DNA of 64,000 nt from Streptomyces gilvus (lineage in GTDB: Bacteria > Actinomycetota > Actinomycetes > Streptomycetales > Streptomycetaceae), in assembly GCF_022513565.1 (NCBI RefSeq), contig NZ_JAKWBE010000031.1:1-64000 (forward strand), read 5' to 3'. The notes below the pieces were generated by a model. That model made no database searches. It was not told the DNA's origin and worked only from the letters and a program-made list of their open reading frames with translations. This document shows, in pieces, positions 58,572-64,000 of the stretch (its first letter is position 1; the number at the start of each line of letters is the position of its first letter). A program made the translations under genes and the position numbers.

Positions 58572-59728
58572 GCGACGACCTCCTCATCCGCGGCCTTGCG
58601 TCCGGCCTTCTCCGCGTCCTTCTGTGCGTCCTTCTGTGCGACCTTCTGTACGGCCTTCTGCGCGTCGGCGAGCAGCGACGCGTGGGTCGGCGCCTCCGGC
58701 ACGTCCGCCGGACGGCCCGCCGCGAACTCCTTGCGCAGCACCGGCACGACCTCCTCGCCCAGCATGTCCAGTTGCTCCAGCACGGTCTTCAGCGGCAGCC
58801 CGGCGTGGTCCACCAGGAACAGCTGGCGCTGGTAGTCACCTGCGTACTCCCGGAAGGCGAGCGTCTTCTCGATGACCTCCTGCGGGGAGCCGACGGTCAG
58901 CGGGGTCTGGTCGGTGAAGTCCTCCAGCGAGGGCCCGTGGCCGTACACCGGAGCGTTGTCGAAGTACGGACGGAACTCGCGCACCGCGTCCTGCGAGTTG
59001 CGGCGCATGAACACCTGCCCGCCGAGGCCCACGATCGCCTGCTCCGGCGTCCCGTGCCCGTAGTGCGCGTACCGGGTCCGGTACAGCTCGACCATGCGCT
59101 TGGTGTGGTCGGCCGGCCAGAAGATGTTGTTGTGGAAGAAGCCGTCGCCGTAGTACGCGGCCTGCTCGGCGATCTCCGGCGAGCGGATCGAGCCGTGCCA
59201 GACGAACGGGGGCACCCCGTCCAGCGGCCTCGGCGTCGAGGTGAAGCCCTGCAACGGCGTCCGGAACTTCCCCTCCCAGTCCACGACGTCCTCACGCCAC
59301 AGGCGGCGCAGCAACGCGTAGTTCTCTATCGCGAGGTTGACGCCCTGGCGGATGTCCTGGCCGAACCAGGGGTAGACCGGCCCGGTGTTGCCGCGGCCCA
59401 TCATCAGGTCCACCCGGCCGTCGGCCAGGTGCTGGAGCATCGCGAAGTCCTCGGCGATCTTCACCGGGTCGTTGGTGGTGATGAGGGTCGTCGAGGTGGA
59501 GAGGATCAGCCTCTCCGTGCGCGCGGCGACGTATCCGAGCATCGTGGTCGGGGACGAGGGCACGAACGGCGGGTTGTGGTGCTCGCCGGTCGCGAACACG
59601 TCCAGGCCGACCTCCTCGGCCTTCAGGGCGATGGCGACCATGGCCTTGATGCGCTCACGCTCGGTCGGCGTACGGCCCGTGGTGGGGTCCGGCGTCACAT
59701 CGCCGACGCTGAAGATCCCGAACTGCAT
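58568..59728 (-). CDS. LLM-class (luciferase-like) flavin monooxygenase
   Basis: 386 aa from ATG 59728. TIM-barrel luciferase-like: MQFGIFSVGDVTPD, DVFATGEHHNPPFVPSSP and LMMGRGNTGPVYPWFG. It uses FMNH2 and O2 on an unknown substrate. The C-terminal end is a repetitive helix (QKVAQKDAQKDAEKAGRKAA) coded by short DNA repeats beyond the barrel. Confidence 0.9.
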   Translation of the reverse strand: MQFGIFSVGDVTPDPTTGRTPTERERIKAMVAIALKAEEVGLDVFATGEHHNPPFVPSSPTTMLGYVAARTERLILSTSTTLITTNDPVKIAEDFAMLQHLADGRVDLMMGRGNTGPVYPWFGQDIRQGVNLAIENYALLRRLWREDVVDWEGKFRTPLQGFTSTPRPLDGVPPFVWHGSIRSPEIAEQAAYYGDGFFHNNIFWPADHTKRMVELYRTRYAHYGHGTPEQAIVGLGGQVFMRRNSQDAVREFRPYFDNAPVYGHGPSLEDFTDQTPLTVGSPQEVIEKTLAFREYAGDYQRQLFLVDHAGLPLKTVLEQLDMLGEEVVPVLRKEFAAGRPADVPEAPTHASLLADAQKAVQKVAQKDAQKDAEKAGRKAADEEVVA

Positions 59729-59833
59729 GGTCGCTCGACCTCCAAGTTGTTGACGGTTCAACTATACCCCCCTAACGAGGCCCGGCTCCCCTGTATTCCG
59801 CGCACTGTCAGTGCCCCGTCCTACGATCCCGCC

Positions 59834-60663
59834 ATGGCCGCCGAACGCCGTGACACCCGAGGCATCGTCGGCGCCGCGGACTTCCTCGCCCGCGTCGACT
59901 TCCGCCGCCCCGACGCCGCCGAGCCGCTGCGCGCGTACGTCGAGCACTACTGGCTGATCGACTGGGACCTCCCCGAGCCCTACGTCTCACACGTGGTCCC
60001 GCATCCCGCCGTGCACATCGTCTTCCAGCAGTTCGAAGGCCAGGAGCCCTTCGTGGAGATCGCCGGCGTCCAGCACGGCCTCTTCACCCAGAAACTCGAG
60101 GGGCGGGGCCGGGTGTGCGGCATCAAGTTCCGGCCGGGCCGCTTCCGCGCCTTCGCGCCGGACCGGCCGGTGAGCGCGTGGACGGGCCACCGGGTCCGCT
60201 CCCCCGAGGTCCTCCCGGACGCCGATCCCGCCGCCGTCCTCGCCCCCGACGACGAGCCGACCCGCATCGCCGCCCTCGACACCTTCCTCCTCACCCGGAA
60301 CCCACGCCCCGACCCCCAGGCCGAACTCGCCGCGGCCCTGGTCGACCGCGCCCGCACCGACCGCTCCATCCGTCGGGTCACCGAACTGGCCCACACGGAG
60401 GGCATGTCCGTACGCCTGCTGCAGCGCCTGTTCGCCGCCCACGTCGGCGTAGGCCCTGGGGGTCCCCCCTCTGGGGGAGGGTGATCCTGCGCTACCGCAT
60501 CCACGAGGCCCTGGAGCGCGCCGAGTCCTCGGACAAGCTCGACTGGGCCACCCTCGCCGCCGACCTCGGCTACGCCGACCAGGCCCACCTGGTACGCGAC
60601 TTCACCGCGACGGTGGGGGTACCGCCGACGGCGTACGCGGCACAGGGCGGCGGGGTGGGCTGA
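59834..60663 (+). pseudogene. AraC-family regulator split by a 23-bp insertion
   Basis: Frame 1 runs from ATG 59834 to TGA 60484. It encodes the N-terminal sensor domain (EHYWLIDWDLPEPYVSHVVPH, partial) and the first helix-turn-helix (SIRRVTELAHTEGMSVRLLQRLF). Frame 2 continues to TGA 60663 with VILRYRIHEALERAE and the second helix-turn-helix (DWATLAADLGYADQAHLVRDF). Removing 60457-60479 joins them in one frame as VGPVILRYR. So the insertion sits between the two DNA-binding helices and inactivates the regulator. Confidence 0.85.
60457..60479. mobile_element. 23-bp palindromic mini-element inserted in the AraC gene
   Basis: tgggggtcccccc-tc-tgggggag. Reverse complement: ctccccca-ga-ggggggaccccca, the same ends as the intergenic element at 29389-29419. 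Presumably a non-autonomous repeat; mode of movement unknown. Confidence 0.6.
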
Positions 60664-60733
60664 GCCGACACCGCTCCGGCGCCGCTCGGTCGCCGATCCG
60701 GCAGCGCTCCGGCACCAGCCGCGCCCGGACGCG

Positions 60734-61207
60734 CTAGACGTCCCCGGCGCGCAGCCGGGTGATCTGCCGGCCGCTGAACTCCACCGTCCGCCTCATGTGC
60801 CAGACGACAACGGCGAGTTGGGCATCGTCCAGGTCGTCGAAGAGGGTGGACCAGCCGCCGCTCAGCCGCTCCCACATCCGGCCGAACTCGGCGATCTTCT
60901 CCGGCACCGTCAGCACCAGCACCTTGCGCCGGTCGTCCGCGTCCCGCCGCCGTACGACGTACCCGGCCTTCTCCAGCCGGTCCACCAGCCGCGTCGCCGA
61001 CCCGGTCGTCAGTCCCGTCAGCTCGGCGATCCGGCCCGTGGTCACCGGCCCGCCCTCCAGCGTCAGCAGGTTCAGGCACTGCAGATCCGTCGGATGCAGC
61101 CCGATGCGGTCGGCCACGGCCTGGTTGAACAGGGCGTAGGAGGCCATGTAGCGGCGCGAGACCGTGGACAGCTCCTCCAGCAGCCGCTCCCGTGCGCCAC
61201 CCGCCAT
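60734..61207 (-). CDS. MarR-family transcriptional regulator
   Basis: 157 aa from ATG 61207 after aaggag. Winged helix with TTGRIAELTGLTTGSATRLVDRLEKAGYV and the wing RRRDADDRRKV. Dimerises through terminal helices and responds to phenolics or oxidants in relatives. A perfect palindrome at 61224 lies just before its start, so autoregulation is likely. Target gene not evident. Confidence 0.93.
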   Translation of the reverse strand: MAGGARERLLEELSTVSRRYMASYALFNQAVADRIGLHPTDLQCLNLLTLEGGPVTTGRIAELTGLTTGSATRLVDRLEKAGYVVRRRDADDRRKVLVLTVPEKIAEFGRMWERLSGGWSTLFDDLDDAQLAVVVWHMRRTVEFSGRQITRLRAGDV

Positions 61208-61223
61208 GCCCCGCTCCTTCACT

Positions 61224-61238
61224 TCTGCACCGTGCAGA
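61224..61238. promoter_or_regulatory. MarR operator palindrome
   Basis: tctgcac-c-gtgcaga, a perfect 7-1-7 inverted repeat 16 bp upstream of the marR start codon, overlapping its expected promoter or leader. Confidence 0.7.
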
Positions 61239-61324
61239 GATCGTACGGCGCAGAGGTCCGCCGGCCCGGAAGCCACGGCTGCCGCGACTCAGCAGTAGTA
61301 ACTCAGCAGTAGTAGTCGTCGCCC

Positions 61325-61792
61325 TCAGAAGCAGTAGTCGTCGCCCGTGGCCAGGACGAGTACCCGCTGCCGGTCGTTCCGCCGGTTCCGGTCCACCGTG
61401 CCGCCGCTCCACACCGTGTCGATCTCCAGCAGCACCTCCGACGGCGCCCCCCGCAGCCGTACCCTCAGCCCGATCCGCTCGCCCACCCCGTCCGCCGCCA
61501 GCGCCCCCACCCGGCACAGCACCGCCTGCGGCTCCGACCGCGCACACCCCGCCGGCCACGACTGCGCGTCCGCCAGCGCCCGCGACCAGCGCAGCCGTAC
61601 CGTCGCGTCCGGTACGGCGGACGGCCCGAAGTTGCCGGGCGTGAACCGCACCTCCACCCGCCCGTCGGTCAGCGAGGCGGCACCGTGGTAGGCGAGGTCG
61701 GCCTCCGGACCGCCCCCGACGGCCCGCGCGGGACCCACCGCCCCCCAGACCGCGGCCAGCACCGCCGCCGCCCCCGCAAGAACCCTCCGCAT
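61325..61792 (-). CDS. Small secreted protein
   Basis: 155 aa from ATG 61792. Sec signal peptide (MRRVLAGAAAVLAAVWGAVGP, cleavage near ARA-VG). The mature part is one beta-rich domain of about 125 aa (VEVRFTPGNFGPSAVPDATV, Cys near 102, 115 and 154), like DUF11 or conserved repeat domains of surface proteins. Unknown function. Just upstream of its stop is a run of cagtagtaa-like words in the intergenic region. Confidence 0.75.
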   Translation of the reverse strand: MRRVLAGAAAVLAAVWGAVGPARAVGGGPEADLAYHGAASLTDGRVEVRFTPGNFGPSAVPDATVRLRWSRALADAQSWPAGCARSEPQAVLCRVGALAADGVGERIGLRVRLRGAPSEVLLEIDTVWSGGTVDRNRRNDRQRVLVLATGDDYCF

Positions 61793-61897
61793 GCCCCACT
61801 CCTCACTCCGGCGCCGTGGACGTACGGATGTATCCCGCGCGCGGGCGCTCCGCAGGCGCCCTCCATCAGGTGACACCGCGCGTGACACGCTGCTGCC

Positions 61898-62236
61898 ATG
61901 CTCATCGCCCGCTCCGCCGCCCTCTTCGTCCTCGCCGCCCTCTTCGAGATCGGCGGCGCCTGGCTGATCTGGCAGGGCGTCCGCGAACACCGCGGCTGGC
62001 TGTGGATGGCCGGCGGCGTCCTCGCACTCGGCGCGTACGGCTTCGTGGCCACCTTCCAGCCCGACGCGCACTTCGGCCGCATCCTGGCGGCGTACGGCGG
62101 CATCTTCGTCGCGGGTTCGATCCTGTGGGGGGTGGTCGCGGACGGGTACCGGCCGGACCGCTGGGACGTGACGGGGGCCGCGATCTGCCTGGCCGGCATG
62201 GCCGTGATCATGTGGGCCCCGAGAAACGGCGGATGA
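61898..62236 (+). CDS. YnfA/UPF0060 membrane protein
   Basis: 112 aa, four helices. FEIGGAWLIWQGVRE, GAYGFVATFQPDAHFGRILAAYGGIFVAGSILW (in part) and the C-terminal AVIMWAPR are family landmarks. Small multidrug-resistance-like fold; transport role proposed but unproven. Confidence 0.93.
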   Translation: MLIARSAALFVLAALFEIGGAWLIWQGVREHRGWLWMAGGVLALGAYGFVATFQPDAHFGRILAAYGGIFVAGSILWGVVADGYRPDRWDVTGAAICLAGMAVIMWAPRNGG

Positions 62237-62343
62237 CCGCCCCGTACCGAGGAGCGCTCCCCCATACCAAGGGACGCCCGGTGCCTCCCGCCTATCCTGT
62301 CCGGGACGAACCCGCACACCGAACCCCGCCGAGGAGCAACCTG

Positions 62344-63102
62344 ATGGCCCCGTCCCGCATAGCGATCGTCACCGGCGCGAGCAGCGGAATCGGCGCCGCG
62401 ACCGCCCGCAGGCTCGCCGAGGCCGGCTACCGCGTCGTCCTCACCGCCCGCCGCGAGGACCGCATCGAGGCGCTGGCCAAGGAGCTCAACGAGGCGGGCC
62501 ACCAGGCGACCGCGTACCGGCTCGACGTCACCGACCGCGCCGCCGTCGACGAGTTCGCGACGGCCTTCACGACGGTCGCCGTCCTCGTCAACAACGCCGG
62601 TGGAGCCCTCGGCGCCGACCCGGTCGCGACCGGCGACCCGGCCGACTGGCGCACGATGTACGAGACGAACGTCCTCGGCACGCTGAACGTCACCCAGGCC
62701 CTGCTGCCCAAGCTGGTCGCGAGCGGCGACGGCACGGTGGTCGTGATCTCCTCCACCGCGGGCCACGGCACCTACGAGGGCGGCGCGGGCTATGTCGCCG
62801 CCAAGCACGGGGCCCACGTCCTCGCCGAGACCCTCCGCCTGGAGATCGTCGGACAGCCGGTGCGGGTCATCGAGATCGCGCCCGGCATGGTCAAGACCGA
62901 CGAGTTCGCACTGACCCGCTACGGCGGGGACGCGGAGGCGGCGTCCAAGGTGTACGAGGGCGTGGCCGAGCCGCTGACCGCCGACGACGTGGCCGACACC
63001 ATCAGTTGGGCGGTCACCCGCCCCCACCACGTCAACGTCGACCTCCTGGTCCTGCGTCCGCGCGCCCAGGCGTCCAACACCAAGGTCCACCGGGACCTGT
63101 GA
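62344..63102 (+). CDS. Short-chain dehydrogenase/reductase (YdfG-like)
   Basis: 252 aa; ATG after gaggag. TGASSGIG (9-16), NNAGG, Ser in ISSTAG and Tyr-x3-Lys in YVAAKHG. The C-terminal sequence resembles YdfG/serine 3-dehydrogenase type reductases. Stop shares a base with the next start (TGATG). Confidence 0.93.
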   Translation: MAPSRIAIVTGASSGIGAATARRLAEAGYRVVLTARREDRIEALAKELNEAGHQATAYRLDVTDRAAVDEFATAFTTVAVLVNNAGGALGADPVATGDPADWRTMYETNVLGTLNVTQALLPKLVASGDGTVVVISSTAGHGTYEGGAGYVAAKHGAHVLAETLRLEIVGQPVRVIEIAPGMVKTDEFALTRYGGDAEAASKVYEGVAEPLTADDVADTISWAVTRPHHVNVDLLVLRPRAQASNTKVHRDL

Positions 63103-63245
63103 TGGCCGCCGACGAGGGTGAACAGCGGCGCCTCGCCCTGGAGAAGAAACGCGAACGCTACGTCTGGTACTACCTCGCGTACTTCCTCTTCGGCATCCAT
63201 GTCGTCGCGTTCGTGATGATCTACGCCGTGCTGCACGCCAAGTAG
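63102..63245 (+). CDS. Short single-helix membrane protein (DUF6126-like)
   Basis: 47 aa. Basic, charged N-terminus then one helix (about 22-44) ending AVLHAK. ATG overlaps the SDR stop by one base, which supports real translation. Small families of this form occur in Streptomyces; function unknown. Confidence 0.75.
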   Translation: MAADEGEQRRLALEKKRERYVWYYLAYFLFGIHVVAFVMIYAVLHAK

Positions 63246-63262
63246 GCATAGAGTCACAGCCT

Positions 63263-64000
63263 GTGGACAGACACCTACGCTTCGACGCGCTGCACAACTT
63301 CCGTGACCTGGGCGGCTATTCGACCCCCGACGGGCACCGGATCCGTCCCGGGCGCCTGTACCGGGCGGACTCGCTGGCCAAGTTGGGGCGGGGCACGGAG
63401 GACTGGTCCCGGTTCCTCTCACTGGGCGTCCGCACGGTCGTCGACCTCCGCCACCCCTGGGAGATCGAGAAGCGCGGCCGCGTCCCCGACGACCCGTCCT
63501 TCACCTACCACAACCTCAGCATCGAGCACCGCCCGTACAACCAGCCGGCGTTGCCGCCCGAAATCGACCCGGGTCCGTATCTGGCGGAGCGGTACATGGA
63601 GGTGGCGGAGGACGGCACCAAGGAGATCCGCCGGGCGCTGGAACTCGTCGTGGCCGCGGCGGAGTCCGCCGACCCCCTGGTCTTCCACTGCGCCTCCGGC
63701 AAGGACCGCACCGGCCAACTGGCCGCACTCGTCCTGACGTTGCTGGGCATCCCGGACGAGACGATCATCGAGGACTACAGCCTCACCGAACTCGCGACAC
63801 CGGCGATCCTCGCGGCCTGGACGGCACGCGAGGGCCACGCCCCGACCTGGCTGGGCTTCGGCCGCGCCCCGGCGACGGTGATGCGCACGTACCTGACCGC
63901 CATGAAGGCACGCTACGGCTCGATCGAGAGCTACGTGACGGGGGAACTCTCCTTGGACGCTGGGGAGTTGTCATCCCGCCTCCGAGCTTCCCTCCTGGAA
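63263..64000 (+). CDS. Tyrosine-protein phosphatase (Tyr_phosphatase3 family), 3' end outside the window
   Basis: 246 codons from GTG 63263 (no stop before 64000). NFRDLGGY near the N-terminus and phosphatase loop HCASGKDRTG with catalytic Cys143 identify the family (Mtb PtpB-like fold). Asp in YSLTELA region follows the usual spacing. Last codon seen is gaa; the true length cannot be read. Confidence 0.9.
   Translation, partial: MDRHLRFDALHNFRDLGGYSTPDGHRIRPGRLYRADSLAKLGRGTEDWSRFLSLGVRTVVDLRHPWEIEKRGRVPDDPSFTYHNLSIEHRPYNQPALPPEIDPGPYLAERYMEVAEDGTKEIRRALELVVAAAESADPLVFHCASGKDRTGQLAALVLTLLGIPDETIIEDYSLTELATPAILAAWTAREGHAPTWLGFGRAPATVMRTYLTAMKARYGSIESYVTGELSLDAGELSSRLRASLLE

Noticed and set aside
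1..64000. tRNA or rRNA genes
   Set aside because: No cloverleaf or rRNA-like conserved stretch was noticed. A covariance search was not possible.

Overview
The window is actinobacterial chromosome, almost certainly Streptomyces. Base composition is very GC-rich, GTG and TTG starts are common, many gene pairs overlap by ATGA or GTGA, and the DUF5753/DUF397, ANTAR, MqnA/MqnE and WXG100 families are typical of that genus. From memory, the gene order (EccC-like ATPase, kinase, mqnA, cold-shock gene ... mqnE, ubiX, mqnP, ubiD ... res genes, hemL) matches the SCO4508 to SCO4467 part of the S. coelicolor chromosome. That was recalled, not searched.

Layout. 1-10140 is a type VII secretion (T7SS)-like locus: a rightward EccC/EssC-type ATPase (4953-9527), two divergent WXG100-like Esx proteins, a large WXG-like candidate substrate, membrane proteins and a pair of related small soluble proteins. 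It looks less GC-rich than its surroundings and is probably accessory. 10112-14337 holds a Ser/Thr kinase, mqnA, a cold-shock gene and a methyltransferase. 14369-19160 holds a Tat-exported flavoprotein, a WhiJ-type trio (ATPase, XRE/DUF5753, DUF397), a PIG-L deacetylase and a truncated TetR gene among four operator-like palindromes. 19162-26448 is a fatty-acid module: two tandem acyl-CoA ligases, FabG4-like and HtdX-like genes, and a TetR gene. 26499-33687 has UdgX, mqnE, an Lrp regulator, ubiX, a rhomboid protein, mqnP and ubiD. With mqnA this gives five genes of futalosine-route menaquinone synthesis in one window.

34192-39090 looks like a nucleobase transport and catabolism module (NCS1 permease, PucR regulator, yeast-type cytosine deaminase, 2OG-Fe(II) oxygenase) with a VapBC cassette inside it. 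39150-43406 is the cytochrome c maturation operon (TlpA/ResA, CcdA, ResB, CcsA). hemL and a histidine phosphatase follow after a deacetylase-like lipoprotein gene. 47294-64000 is more variable: XRE/SDR pair, secreted proteins, a GAF-ANTAR regulator, a remnant ECF sigma gene, an MFS carrier, a two-component system, an LLM monooxygenase with its flavin reductase, an AraC gene broken by a 23-bp palindromic element, MarR, YnfA, SDR and a tyrosine phosphatase cut by the window end.

The most unusual signals are a nine-copy 34-bp tandem array (55347-55651) whose minus strand, the sense strand of the kinase transcript, carries a G-quadruplex motif in most units; an in-frame amber codon splitting a four-helix membrane protein gene next to eccC; the element-disrupted AraC gene; the truncated TetR gene with intact operators; and the T7SS-like island with its candidate substrate.
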